DNA of 64,000 nt from Microbacterium aurum (GTDB taxonomy: Bacteria > Actinomycetota > Actinomycetes > Actinomycetales > Microbacteriaceae): NCBI RefSeq assembly GCF_016907815.1, contig NZ_JAFBCQ010000001.1:744001-808000 (forward strand), in the 5' to 3' direction. A model generated the notes under the pieces. That model had not been told where the DNA came from. It searched no databases and worked only from the letters and a program-made list of their open reading frames with translations. The position numbers were made by a program, and so were the translations under genes. Positions 32,712 to 41,229 of the stretch are shown here, in pieces; positions within the stretch are counted from its first letter, which is position 1; every line of letters starts with the position of its first letter.

Positions 32712-32717
32712 TAGGGT
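32712..32717 (+). promoter_or_regulatory. -10 hexamer TAGGGT, leaderless start of the SLC13-type gene
   Basis: TAGGGT ends 6 bases before the GTG at 32724, directly after the repeat cluster. Confidence 0.5.
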
Positions 32718-32723
32718 GATGCT

Positions 32724-34319
32724 GTGGACCCGGCATCCTGGACCTTCGTGATCCTGGCGCTCGCGATCGTCGCGTTCGTCAGCGGCAGGGTGCCCCTCGC
32801 GATCGTCTCGATCGGGGTCGCGCTGGCGCTCTGGGCGACCGGGGTGCTGACGCTCGGCGAGGCGTTCAGCGGGTTCGGCGACCCGACGGTGCTCTTCATC
32901 GCGTCGCTGTTCGTCGTGAGTGAGGCGCTGGATGCCACCGGCGTGACCGCGTGGCTGGGGCATCAGGTGGTCGCGCGTGCCGGGCGCGGCCGGGGCCGCT
33001 TGACCCTCATCGTCGGGATGCTGGCGGCGGGGCTGTCCGCGTTCATCTCCATCAACGGCGCCGTCGCGGCGCTGCTGCCCGTCGTCGTGGTCGTCGCGGT
33101 GCGCGCGGGGCTCGTGCCCTCGAAGATGCTGATCCCGCTGGCGTTCGCCGCGAGCGCCGGGTCGCTGCTGACCCTGACCGGCACGCCCGTGAACATCGTC
33201 GTCTCCGAAGCGGCCGCGGCGGCGGGCGGCCGCGAGTTCGGGTTCTTCGAGTTCGCTCTCGCCGGTGTCCCTCTCGTGCTGCTGACGGTCGCGGTCGTCG
33301 TGCTCGGCGGTGGGCGACTGCTACCCGACCGCACCCCCGAGCACCTCGGCGACCTCGCCCCCGATCCCCGCGCGCACGCGCAACTGCTGCGCTCCAGCTA
33401 CGCCGTCGACCTCGACACCGGCGCGCTGTTCACCGCCGACGAGGGCGTCGCCGAAGTGCTGGTCGCGCCGCGGTCGCGGCTGATCGGGCGGACGGTGTAC
33501 GCCGGGATGACGACCCGCGACGAGAGCCTCGTCATCCTGGCGGTGCGCCGCGGTGAGGACGAGGGGCCCAACGCGTCGCGCGGCACCGGGGTCGCCGGAA
33601 GCCTCCAGCTGCAGGCCGGTGACGCCGTGCTCGTGCAGGGCCCCTGGGCGGCGCTCACCCGCTACACCCAGTCGCCCGACGTCATCGCGGTGACGCCGCC
33701 GCAGGCGCTGCAGCGCGCCGTCCCGCTCGGGCGCGGCGCGAAGCGCGCTCTGGTCGTCCTCGGCGTCATGGTCGTGCTGCTCGCGACCGGGCTCGTGCCG
33801 GCGGCGGTGGCCGGGCTGCTCGCCGCCGGAGCCCTCGTGCTCACCCGCGTGCTGACGATCCCGCAGACCTACCGGTCGATCTCGTGGACCACGGTCATCC
33901 TCATCGCCGGCATGATCCCGCTGTCGGCGGCCTTCATCGCCACCGGGGCGGCCGACAGCGTCGCCGACTTCGTGCTCGGCATCATCGGCTCCGCATCCCC
34001 GCATCTGGCGCTGCTCGTGCTGTGCGTGCTGACGATGGTGCTCGGCCAGTTCATCTCCAACGTCGCGACGGTGCTCGTCGTGACGCCGATCGCCGTCGCC
34101 ATCGCGCAGACGCTCGAGCTCAGCATCCAGCCGTTCATGATGGCGCTCACCGTCGCCGGCGCCGCCGCGTTCCTCACCCCGGTGGCGACGCCCGCGAACC
34201 TCATGGTGCTCCAGCCCGGCGGGTACCGGTTCGGCGACTACTGGAAGCTGGGCCTGCCGCTCATGGTCGTCTACCTCGCCGTCGCGGTGCTCTACGTCCC
34301 GCTGGTCTGGCCGTTCTGA
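32724..34319 (+). CDS. SLC13/DASS-type ion permease with internal TrkA-C domain
   Basis: 531 residues. Two membrane halves of about 5-6 helices flank a soluble RCK/TrkA-C-like domain (about 225-320: VAEVLVAPRSRLIGRTVYAG, GDAVLVQGPWAALTRY). The twin substrate loops are present: SLLTLTGTPVNIVVSE near 155 and AAFLTPVATPANLMVLQPGGYRFGDY near 475. Family members take up sulfate, dicarboxylates or similar anions with Na+ or H+; the ion is not deducible. It is driven by its own leaderless promoter. Confidence 0.9.
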   Translation: MDPASWTFVILALAIVAFVSGRVPLAIVSIGVALALWATGVLTLGEAFSGFGDPTVLFIASLFVVSEALDATGVTAWLGHQVVARAGRGRGRLTLIVGMLAAGLSAFISINGAVAALLPVVVVVAVRAGLVPSKMLIPLAFAASAGSLLTLTGTPVNIVVSEAAAAAGGREFGFFEFALAGVPLVLLTVAVVVLGGGRLLPDRTPEHLGDLAPDPRAHAQLLRSSYAVDLDTGALFTADEGVAEVLVAPRSRLIGRTVYAGMTTRDESLVILAVRRGEDEGPNASRGTGVAGSLQLQAGDAVLVQGPWAALTRYTQSPDVIAVTPPQALQRAVPLGRGAKRALVVLGVMVVLLATGLVPAAVAGLLAAGALVLTRVLTIPQTYRSISWTTVILIAGMIPLSAAFIATGAADSVADFVLGIIGSASPHLALLVLCVLTMVLGQFISNVATVLVVTPIAVAIAQTLELSIQPFMMALTVAGAAAFLTPVATPANLMVLQPGGYRFGDYWKLGLPLMVVYLAVAVLYVPLVWPF

Positions 34320-34349
34320 GCGCTGGCCGTTCTGAGCGCCGGCGCCGCG

Positions 34350-35846
34350 TCAGTCGACCAGGCCGAACAGCTCCAACGGGTGGGTGAGGCGCCACCACGG
34401 GTCGGGATCGGGGATGTCGGCGGTGAGGTGCAGGCCGGTGGTCGTCGCGTTCAGCGGGCCCTTGACGCGCACCTCGCCGACCGCGTCGTTCGCGGCGCGC
34501 GCGTCGCCCAGCGCGATGCTGGTGGTCACCGTGCCGCTCGCGCCGTTCCACAGGATGACCCAGGCATCGGCATCCGTCACGATGTTCACGGTGGCGCCCC
34601 ACTTCGTCGTCACGACGCCCGTGAGCGACCCCGCGGGGACGACCTGCGGGGCGGCCGCCTCGGCGGCGACGTCGTTCAGCAGCCGTGCCGTCTCGCCGTC
34701 GCGCGCCTCGTCGGTCGGCTGGCCGAGCACGGCCGCGTACACGCGCACCGGGGTGTCGGCGATCGTGACCTCTTTGGCGGCCAGCAGGTTGTACGCGCCG
34801 TCGAGCGTTCCGGTCTTCAGACCGACGACGGCCGGATCGGTGAGCAGGTCGTTGGTGTTCGTGACCAGGCCCGCGCCGGGCAGCTCCACCGACGGCGTCC
34901 GGACGATCTCGGCGACGACGGGGTTCGCCAGCGCGAGACGCGCGAGCGTGATGAGCGAGGCGGGGTCGGCGGCGTTCGCGGGGTCGATCCCCGTCGGCTC
35001 GACGAGCGTGATGCCCGGCAGGTTGTGCCGCGTGAGCCACGCGCGGGCGGCGGCGGCGAAGACGCGGTCGTTCGGCCACACCGTGCTCGCCAGCCGGTCG
35101 GTGTAGTTGCCGGCCGAGCCGATGAGGATGCCCTGCAGCATCTGGTATTCCGTCAGGGACCCGCCGACGGGCACGTTCAGCGCCGACTCGTCGTTGTCGA
35201 GGTAGCTGTAGTACGTCGTGCGATCGCGAGCGGTGAACGTGTACGACGGCCCCTGCTCGCCGACCGCGAGGGGCAGCTCGTCGAGGATCATCAGCACCGT
35301 CACCAGCTTCGAGATGCTCGCGATGGGTGCCGTCTCGGCGCCGGATGCCGCGGTCGTGCTGATCCCGGCGACACCCACCGCCGCTGATCCTTCGGTCGGC
35401 CACGTGAGGGCGGATGCCGGGGCGCCGAGGTCCTGCAGGGCGATCTCGCGCACCTCGGGGGCGACGGCGTGCAGCGGCCAGAGCAGCGTCGTCGCCGCGT
35501 ACGCGCCAGCGGCGCCGAGCACCGCCAGCAGCGGGACGATGACGCCGGCGCGCAGCGGCGACCGGCGGGGGCGGCGCGCGAGAAGGTCGGGCGCGACGAC
35601 GGCGTACGGGTGCTGGGTGCCGGCGAGGTCGCCCGGCGCGGGCAGCGCCGTCACGGTGTCGTCGTCGAGCCACGCGAGCGCCCGCCGACCCTCCCGGTTG
35701 CTCACAATGACGGGGGAGGTCTCCGGGGCTGGTTCGGCATCGCCCGGCGGGTGCGCGCCGGCATCCTGCTGCGGCACGGGTCCCGTCGAGCGGCCCTGCT
35801 CGCGGAGTGCGCGGCGCGACTGCGGAGGCGCGTCGGACGTGGTCAC
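34350..35846 (-). CDS. D-alanyl-D-alanine carboxypeptidase-type serine hydrolase
   Basis: 498 residues. A cytoplasmic N-terminal tail of 100 residues, one transmembrane helix (101-123), then an extracytoplasmic penicillin-binding-type domain. Catalytic S177-I-S-K180 and K344-T-G346 are intact; the SxN region reads GSAGNYTDRLA (243-253), an atypical form. It is expected to trim peptidoglycan stem peptides. The GTG at 35846 is fixed by the -10 hexamer TAGTTT 6 bases upstream. It is divergent from the TPP-riboswitch operon. Confidence 0.88.
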   Translation of the reverse strand: MTTSDAPPQSRRALREQGRSTGPVPQQDAGAHPPGDAEPAPETSPVIVSNREGRRALAWLDDDTVTALPAPGDLAGTQHPYAVVAPDLLARRPRRSPLRAGVIVPLLAVLGAAGAYAATTLLWPLHAVAPEVREIALQDLGAPASALTWPTEGSAAVGVAGISTTAASGAETAPIASISKLVTVLMILDELPLAVGEQGPSYTFTARDRTTYYSYLDNDESALNVPVGGSLTEYQMLQGILIGSAGNYTDRLASTVWPNDRVFAAAARAWLTRHNLPGITLVEPTGIDPANAADPASLITLARLALANPVVAEIVRTPSVELPGAGLVTNTNDLLTDPAVVGLKTGTLDGAYNLLAAKEVTIADTPVRVYAAVLGQPTDEARDGETARLLNDVAAEAAAPQVVPAGSLTGVVTTKWGATVNIVTDADAWVILWNGASGTVTTSIALGDARAANDAVGEVRVKGPLNATTTGLHLTADIPDPDPWWRLTHPLELFGLVD

Positions 35847-35852
35847 CCGCCC

Positions 35853-35858
35853 AAACTA
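35853..35858 (-). promoter_or_regulatory. -10 hexamer TAGTTT, leaderless start of the carboxypeptidase gene
   Basis: TAGTTT is followed by exactly 6 bases and the GTG at 35846. Confidence 0.5.
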
Positions 35859-35871
35859 CCCGGTCCACGGC

Positions 35872-35877
35872 TATACT
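35872..35877 (+). promoter_or_regulatory. -10 hexamer TATACT of the thiamine-transport operon
   Basis: TATACT lies about 12 bases before the riboswitch, a suitable place for a transcript that begins at the aptamer. Confidence 0.5.
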
Positions 35878-35888
35878 CGACGCCACAA

Positions 35889-35977
35889 CCACGGGAGTCC
35901 GGTGAGCCGGGCTGAGAGGAAGCGATCCACGCTTCGACCGTCGAACCTGATCCGGATCATGCCGGCGCAGGGAGGAG
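35889..35977 (+). ncRNA. TPP riboswitch (THI element)
   Basis: The conserved aptamer parts are all visible in order: ACGGGAGTCCGG, GGGCTGAGAGG, then GAACCTGATCCGGATCATGC and CGGCGCAGGGAGG just before the ykoE ATG at 35983. The 3' arm contains the ribosome site (GGGAGGAGAG), so TPP binding probably blocks translation initiation. No separate terminator is seen. Confidence 0.95.
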
Positions 35978-35982
35978 AGAAC

Positions 35983-36636
35983 ATGCACGCGTCTGCGTCC
36001 CCGTCCCCCGTCCGCTCTCACGATGCGTCGGCGGATGCCGTCTCGCGCGCCGACCGCTACCGCTGGCGCGTCGTCGATATCGTCGTCGCGAGCGTCATCG
36101 CGGTCGCCTGCGCCGCCGTCTTCCTGCTCTGGAACGTCGGCTACGAGGGGCCGTCGGCGATCCTGAAGCCGCTGCTGCCGGGCCTGCAGGGGCTGCTCGC
36201 CGGACCGTGGCTCATCGCGGGGGTGCTCGGCGGGCTCATCATCCGCAAGCCCGGCGCCGCGATCTACACCGAGACCGTCGCCGCGGTGATCTCCGCCCTC
36301 GTCGGCAACCAGTGGGGCGGACCGCTCACGATCGTGTCGGGACTCGTGCAGGGCCTCGGCGCCGAGATCGTGTTCCTGGTGTTCCTCTACGGGGTGTGGC
36401 GCCTGCCGGTCGCGATGCTCGCCGGCGCCGGCGCCGGCCTCGCGTGCGGCATCAACGACCGTATCCTCTGGTACCCCGGCGCCGACACGCTGTTCACGAC
36501 GGTGTACATCTCCGCGACGACCGTCTCCGGCGCGGTGATCGCGGGCCTCGGCGGGTGGCTAATCGCCCGCGCGCTGGCCCGCACCGGTGCCCTCAGCCGC
36601 TTCGCCGCCGGGCGCGAAGCGGGCGTGCGCGTCTAG
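35983..36636 (+). CDS. ykoE: ECF transporter S component YkoE (thiamine precursor)
   Basis: 217 residues with five to six membrane helices and the YkoE pattern (RWRVVDIVVASVIAVACAAVFLLWN, GLQGLLAGPWLIAGVLGGLIIRKPGAAIYTE, ALVGNQWGG). It is the substrate-binding membrane subunit for hydroxymethylpyrimidine/thiamine, as shown for the YkoE family and supported by the TPP riboswitch directly upstream. The gene ends 1 base before ykoD. No ykoF is present in the operon. Confidence 0.93.
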   Translation: MHASASPSPVRSHDASADAVSRADRYRWRVVDIVVASVIAVACAAVFLLWNVGYEGPSAILKPLLPGLQGLLAGPWLIAGVLGGLIIRKPGAAIYTETVAAVISALVGNQWGGPLTIVSGLVQGLGAEIVFLVFLYGVWRLPVAMLAGAGAGLACGINDRILWYPGADTLFTTVYISATTVSGAVIAGLGGWLIARALARTGALSRFAAGREAGVRV

Positions 36637-36637
36637 C

Positions 36638-38272
36638 GTGGCGTCCGACGGGCGCCCCGCGACGCCGGATGCCGCCGCCCGCCCCGCCGGCATCGTCGCG
36701 CGCGGCTGGGGCTGGCGGTACGCGACCCGGCACGCCTGGGCGGTGCAGGGCGTCGACCTCCGGATCGAACCGGGGGAGCGGGTGCTGCTGCTGGGCGCTT
36801 CGGGCGCGGGCAAGTCGACGTTCCTGCAGGGGATCGCGGGCGTGCTCGGCGGTGCCGACGAGGGCGAGGCGCAGGGCGAACTGCTCGTCGACGGCATGCC
36901 CGCGGCGTCCGTGCGCGGCCGTGCCGGCATGGTCCTGCAGGACCCCGACAGCCAGACGATTCTGGCGCGGGTGGGCGACGACGTCGCGTTCGGTTGCGAG
37001 AACCTCGGCGTGCCGCGCGCGCAGATCTGGCCGCGCGTGCGCGCGGCGCTCGATGCCGTCGGACTCGACGTGCCGCTGGACCGGCCGACGGCGGCGCTGT
37101 CGGGGGGTCAGAAGCAGCGTCTCGCGCTCGCCGGTGTCGTCGCGATGGCGCCCGGGGTCATGCTGCTCGACGAGCCGACGGCGAACCTCGACCCGGCCGG
37201 CGTCATCGAGGTGCAGGCGGCGGTCGGCCGGGTACTCGCCGCGACGGGGTCGACCCTCGTCGTGATCGAGCATCGGGTCGACGTGTGGCTGCCCCTGGTG
37301 GACCGGGTGATCGTGCTCGGCTCGCCCGCAGGCGGGGGCGGGATCCTCGCAGACGGGTCTCCCGCCGCCGTGCTGCGCGACCGGGCGGGCGAGCTGACCG
37401 CGGCGGACGTGTGGGTCCCCGGCATCCGCCCCGCCGCCCCACCTCCGCCGACGGCGGCTGCGGGCGAGGTGCTGCTGAGGGCCGAGCGGCTCGTCGTGGG
37501 GCGGGATGCCGGGACGCCCGCGGCCGGCCCGCTCGATCTCGGACTGCGGGCGGGGGAGATCGTCGGCATCGTCGGGCCGAACGGCGCCGGCAAGTCGACA
37601 CTGGGCCTCACGCTCGCCGGGCTGCTGCCGTCCGTCGGCGGCACGGTGCGCGCCGCCGAGTCTCTCGCGGCGGGCGCCGAGGTGCGCCGTGAGGGGCGTC
37701 GCGCGCGTCGCGTGCGGGCTGGTGGGGGTAGTCGGGGTGGGCGGGGTGGCCGTGGTCGGAGCGGGCGCGCGGCGACATCCGACCCGCGCGATCCGTTCAC
37801 CTGGACCTCACGATCGCTGCTCACCCGGATCGGCACGGTGTTCCAGGAACCCGAGCACCAGCTCCTCGCGCACACGGTGCGTGGTGAGCTCGAGGTGGGG
37901 CCGCGGGAACTGGGCATCGCGGAGTCGGAGATCGCCGCGCGGGTCGACGAGCTGCTGGAGCGGCTGCGGCTCGGGCCGCTGGCCGCCGCCAACCCGTACA
38001 CGCTGTCGGGCGGCGAGAAGCGACGGCTCACGGTCGCGGCCGCCCTCGCGACGCGGCCGCCGGTGCTCGTGCTCGACGAGCCGACGTTCGGGCAGGATGC
38101 CCGCACCTGGGCCGAACTCGTCGCGATCATCGCGGCGCTGCGCGACGGCGCGGACGGCAGCGCGCCGCTGGGGATCGCGGCGATCACGCACGACGAGCAG
38201 CTGCTCGAGGCGCTTGGCGCGCGTCGGTTCGCGCTCGGCGGCGCGGGCGAGTTCCCCGAGGGTGCCGCGTGA
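36638..38272 (+). CDS. ykoD: ECF transporter ATPase YkoD, duplicated ABC domains
   Basis: 544 residues from GTG. Two complete ABC domains: first with Walker A GASGAGKST, signature LSGGQKQRLALAG and Walker B VMLLDEPTANLDP; second with GPNGAGKST, LSGGEKRRLTVAAA and VLVLDEPTFGQD. It powers YkoE/YkoC uptake. The second domain holds a basic Gly/Arg-rich insertion after Walker A (about 345-375, GRRARRVRAGGGSRGGRGGR), absent from typical homologues. It overlaps ykoC by 4 bases. Confidence 0.93.
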   Translation: MASDGRPATPDAAARPAGIVARGWGWRYATRHAWAVQGVDLRIEPGERVLLLGASGAGKSTFLQGIAGVLGGADEGEAQGELLVDGMPAASVRGRAGMVLQDPDSQTILARVGDDVAFGCENLGVPRAQIWPRVRAALDAVGLDVPLDRPTAALSGGQKQRLALAGVVAMAPGVMLLDEPTANLDPAGVIEVQAAVGRVLAATGSTLVVIEHRVDVWLPLVDRVIVLGSPAGGGGILADGSPAAVLRDRAGELTAADVWVPGIRPAAPPPPTAAAGEVLLRAERLVVGRDAGTPAAGPLDLGLRAGEIVGIVGPNGAGKSTLGLTLAGLLPSVGGTVRAAESLAAGAEVRREGRRARRVRAGGGSRGGRGGRGRSGRAATSDPRDPFTWTSRSLLTRIGTVFQEPEHQLLAHTVRGELEVGPRELGIAESEIAARVDELLERLRLGPLAAANPYTLSGGEKRRLTVAAALATRPPVLVLDEPTFGQDARTWAELVAIIAALRDGADGSAPLGIAAITHDEQLLEALGARRFALGGAGEFPEGAA

Positions 38273-39048
38273 GTCCCGCCGACGGACGCGGGGCCGTCGC
38301 GCGTCTGAACCCGGTGGCGAAGTTCGCCGCCGCGCTGCTGATCGCCCTCCCGCTCGTCGTCACGGTCGATGCCGTGTCCGCGGGCGTCGCGCTGCTGCTG
38401 GAGCTGCCGCTGGTGTTGTCCGCGGGGCTCGCCTGGCGGACGTTCTGGCTGCGGACGCTGCCGCTGTGGATCGGTGCCCCCGCGACGGCGCTCACGATCG
38501 CCCTGTATGGCGAGCAGAGCGGCGACGTGCTGTTCGAGTGGCTGTTCGTGCGGGTGAGCGAGGGGTCGCTCGCGCTGGCGCTCGCGGCGTTCCTGCGTGT
38601 GCTGGCGATCGGTCTGCCGGCGGTCGTCCTGTTCGTCACGGTCGATCCGACCGATCTCGCCGACGGCCTCGCGCAGATCGTGCGACTCCCGGCGCGCTTC
38701 GTCCTCGGCGCGCTCGCCGGCATGCGGATGCTGGGCCTTCTCGCCGATGACTGGCGTGCGCTGTCGCTCGCGCGCCGCGCCCGCGGTGTGGCCGACAGCG
38801 GTCGGGTGCGACGCGCGCTGGGGACGGCGTTCGCGCTGTTCGTCCTCGCGATCCGGCGCGGCTCGGCGCTGGCGACGGCGATGGAGGCGCGCGCCTTCGG
38901 TGCTCCCGTGCGCCGCACGTGGGCGCGGGAGTCCCGACTCGGCCCCGGCGATGTGCTGCTCATGCTCGTGGGGCTCGCCATCTCACTGATCGCGCTCGCC
39001 GTCTCGATCGCCGTCGGAGCGTTCAACCCGATCTTCGGCCCGAGGTGA
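38269..39048 (+). CDS. ykoC: ECF transporter T component YkoC
   Basis: 259 residues, five to six helices with the two coupling motifs of EcfT proteins (LARRARGVADS and MEARAFGAPV, the x-R-A type). It joins the YkoD ATPase to YkoE. The GTG overlaps the ykoD stop. It is the last gene of the riboswitch operon. Confidence 0.92.
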   Translation: MSPADGRGAVARLNPVAKFAAALLIALPLVVTVDAVSAGVALLLELPLVLSAGLAWRTFWLRTLPLWIGAPATALTIALYGEQSGDVLFEWLFVRVSEGSLALALAAFLRVLAIGLPAVVLFVTVDPTDLADGLAQIVRLPARFVLGALAGMRMLGLLADDWRALSLARRARGVADSGRVRRALGTAFALFVLAIRRGSALATAMEARAFGAPVRRTWARESRLGPGDVLLMLVGLAISLIALAVSIAVGAFNPIFGPR

Positions 39049-39128
39049 CCCGGGCGCGGGTTCCGGCGGCGCGGTTCCCGACATCTCCCGCCCACGCCTG
39101 CCTCCGCCCGCCCGCGCGCGGGCCCGGG

Positions 39129-39518
39129 TCAGCGGGCGTCGAGGAGCTTCACGAGCCGGCGGGGTGCGCTCGCGCGGTACGAGGCATCCAGCAGTTCGGC
39201 GATCTCGTACCAGTCGGTGTCGTCGTCGAGGTCGATCGCGAGCCAGCCGTGCGGCCACAGGTAGGAGGGCTCCCAGATGCGCGGGTCCTGGCGCAGCGCC
39301 GGCTCGTCGGCGGGATCGGGGTGGAAGAGGACCGCCTGGTCGTGTCGGTCGCCGACCTCGCCGCGGGGCGATCCGCCGTAGAACGCGAAGGTCTTGACGG
39401 TGAAGAAGGTCGGCCTGCCGTGGGTGATCTTCTCGGCCGCCTCCGGGAGCGCCAGCGCGATGGCCCGTACGCGCGCGAGCACCGGGTCGGCGTCGTCGAA
39501 CATGAGCGGATGCGTCAT
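39129..39518 (-). CDS. MmcQ/YjbR family DNA-binding-fold protein
   Basis: 129 residues. Typical YjbR sequence: ALPEAAEKITHGRPTFFTVKTFAFYGG, then WEPSYLWPHGWLAIDLDDDTDWYEIAELLDASYRASAPRR. The family has a CyaY-like fold sometimes linked to DNA binding; its role is not established. The ATG at 39518 is preceded 6 bases upstream by CAGAAT. Confidence 0.9.
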   Translation of the reverse strand: MTHPLMFDDADPVLARVRAIALALPEAAEKITHGRPTFFTVKTFAFYGGSPRGEVGDRHDQAVLFHPDPADEPALRQDPRIWEPSYLWPHGWLAIDLDDDTDWYEIAELLDASYRASAPRRLVKLLDAR

Positions 39519-39570
39519 GGCCCGATTCTGCCGCGCCGGTCCGCGTCCGGCGAGGGGTGCCGTGGTCGGC

Positions 39571-39710
39571 TGCCCGCGTTCGCCGCGTCGCTTTCCCTCC
39601 GGTGATCGAGTGCCCGCGCTGGTCGCGTCGCTTCCCACCGGTGATCGAGTGCCCGCGTTCGCCGCGTCGCCCGGCCGCCGGTGATCGAGTGCCCGCGAGG
39701 GACGAGCGGG
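39571..39710. repeat. three about 40-bp tandem repeats plus a partial inverted tail
   Basis: Units begin at 39571, 39611 and 39650 (40, 39, 40 bases) with TGCCCGCG...CGCGTCGC...CCGGTGATCGAG; a partial fourth starts at 39690 and ends in GACGAGCGGGCG. There are no spacers, so this is not a CRISPR array. It lies between two - strand genes. Confidence 0.85.
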
Positions 39711-39744
39711 CGTATCGAGATCAGCCCGACTCTTCCCTCGGGCC

Positions 39745-41091
39745 TTATGCGGCGGGTTGGTAGGTGAATCGTCGTTGGGCGGCGGGTCGTGGTGTGCGGG
39801 TGGGATCGATGGTGGGGGGTGGGAGGAGCCAGACGTGTGCGTTGATGCCGGGGCCGTCGATGTGAATGTCCCAGCCTTGGTCGTGGATGCGGTGGTGGCA
39901 GGAGTCGCAGAGGAGGGCGCCGTTGGTGAGGTCGGTGGTGCCGCCGTGGGTCCACCAGGTGACGTGGTGGACTTTGGATCTGCCGGGTGGGGCTCCGCAT
40001 CCGATGCATCCGCCGTCGCGCTCGGTGATGGCGCGTTTTTGGGCGGTGGTGAAGAGGCGTTTCTCGCGGCCCCAGTCGAGGATCTCGCTGTCGGTGCCCA
40101 TGACCCAGGGGATGATGCCGCCGGAGGCGGCCATCCGGCGGGCGGTGCCGATGCAGATGGGCTGGTCGATGCCGTCGATGGTGGCGGTGCCGGTGCCGGT
40201 GCGGAGGTCGTCGAGGGTGCAGCGGACGATGACGGTCGCGCCGGGGAGGGGCTGGTCGGTGCGGTCGCATCCGGTGTAGTGCTCGCAGACGGTGATGAGC
40301 GCTTCGGCGAGCATGACGGGGATGGGGCGGGGTGGGAGTCCGTTGCCGCGGGTGGCGGCGTCGCGTTCGCGGCCGAGTTCGGCGGTGACCATCGCTTCTA
40401 GCAGGGTGAGGACGGGGGCGCCGCGGGCGGGGTCGAGTTTCGCGTTGAGGATAATCATCCCGGACCGGTCGTTGCGGACGGTCACCGCCGTAAGCGCCCG
40501 CAGTTCTTCTTCTTTGGGTTCGAGGCCCTCGGGGTCCAGGTGTGCTTCGGCGTGCAGCAGGATCTTCTGCAGCGCGTGCAGTTCCAGGCCGATCGCCTGG
40601 CCGGTGAGGGCGCGTTCGGCGTCATCGATCGCGGCAGGCGTCACCCGGTGGGGGAGGGCGTCCAGCATCCGGATGATCATCGACGCCGCGTCCCGCCCGA
40701 GGGTCCCGGAAGCGACGGCCGCCGCGATGTGCGGGTGCCGTGCCGGCGCGGGTGCCCCGGCCGGTGTCGCCTGGGGTGCGGTGGCGTCACCGACCTCGAC
40801 GAGTTTGGCGGCTTCGGCGGTGGAGGTGCCGAGGGTGGTGGCGAGCATGACGGTCGCGTTGCGGTGCCCGTGCCGTTTGGCGAGGGACTCCGCACCCAGT
40901 TCCGGGCGGGACTGCCGGGCGACCTCGGTGGCGACCTGCGCGGCCGCAGCATCCAGGAGTCGCCGGGCCGTGCCGACCAACTCCGTCAGCGACGCCAGCC
41001 GTCCCGGTTCGCACCCCGCCAGGCTGCCGTCGGGCCACGCGTCACCGAGCGCGGTGACCGCTTCGGCGAGGGTGGCGACGGGGCTGCTCAT
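39745..41091 (-). CDS. DUF222/13E12-type protein with C-terminal HNH endonuclease domain
   Basis: 448 residues. A long helical DUF222 region (about 1-330) precedes an HNH motif (RDGGCIGCGAPPGRSKVHHVTWWTHGGTTDLTNGALLCDSCHHRIHD, about 355-400) with paired Cys and His. Such genes are multicopy in Microbacteriaceae and mycobacteria (REP13E12 family); a mobile or nuclease role is suspected but not shown. The ATG at 41091 follows TAGATT by 6 bases. GC of the 3' end is lower than elsewhere on the strand. Confidence 0.9.
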   Translation of the reverse strand: MSSPVATLAEAVTALGDAWPDGSLAGCEPGRLASLTELVGTARRLLDAAAAQVATEVARQSRPELGAESLAKRHGHRNATVMLATTLGTSTAEAAKLVEVGDATAPQATPAGAPAPARHPHIAAAVASGTLGRDAASMIIRMLDALPHRVTPAAIDDAERALTGQAIGLELHALQKILLHAEAHLDPEGLEPKEEELRALTAVTVRNDRSGMIILNAKLDPARGAPVLTLLEAMVTAELGRERDAATRGNGLPPRPIPVMLAEALITVCEHYTGCDRTDQPLPGATVIVRCTLDDLRTGTGTATIDGIDQPICIGTARRMAASGGIIPWVMGTDSEILDWGREKRLFTTAQKRAITERDGGCIGCGAPPGRSKVHHVTWWTHGGTTDLTNGALLCDSCHHRIHDQGWDIHIDGPGINAHVWLLPPPTIDPTRTPRPAAQRRFTYQPAA

Positions 41092-41097
41092 ACCCCC

Positions 41098-41103
41098 AAT
41101 CTA
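41098..41103 (-). promoter_or_regulatory. -10 hexamer TAGATT, leaderless start of the HNH gene
   Basis: TAGATT is followed by exactly 6 bases and the ATG at 41091. A 7-bp inverted repeat GGTGAGA/TCTCACC lies farther upstream (about 41125-41149). Confidence 0.5.
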
Positions 41104-41229
41104 CCGCGGAACACCCTCCTCGTGGGTGAGACTATTCTCACTCTCACCAGGACTATTTCTGTGGATAACTCGACGTGGAACCGGTTCCACTGTCGGAGGA
41201 TCATGCTAGTCACAGGCCGGGTTCGATGC

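Noticed and set aside
39571..39710. Possible CRISPR array
   Set aside because: Tandem units of about 40 bases follow each other without spacers, and no cas gene is nearby.
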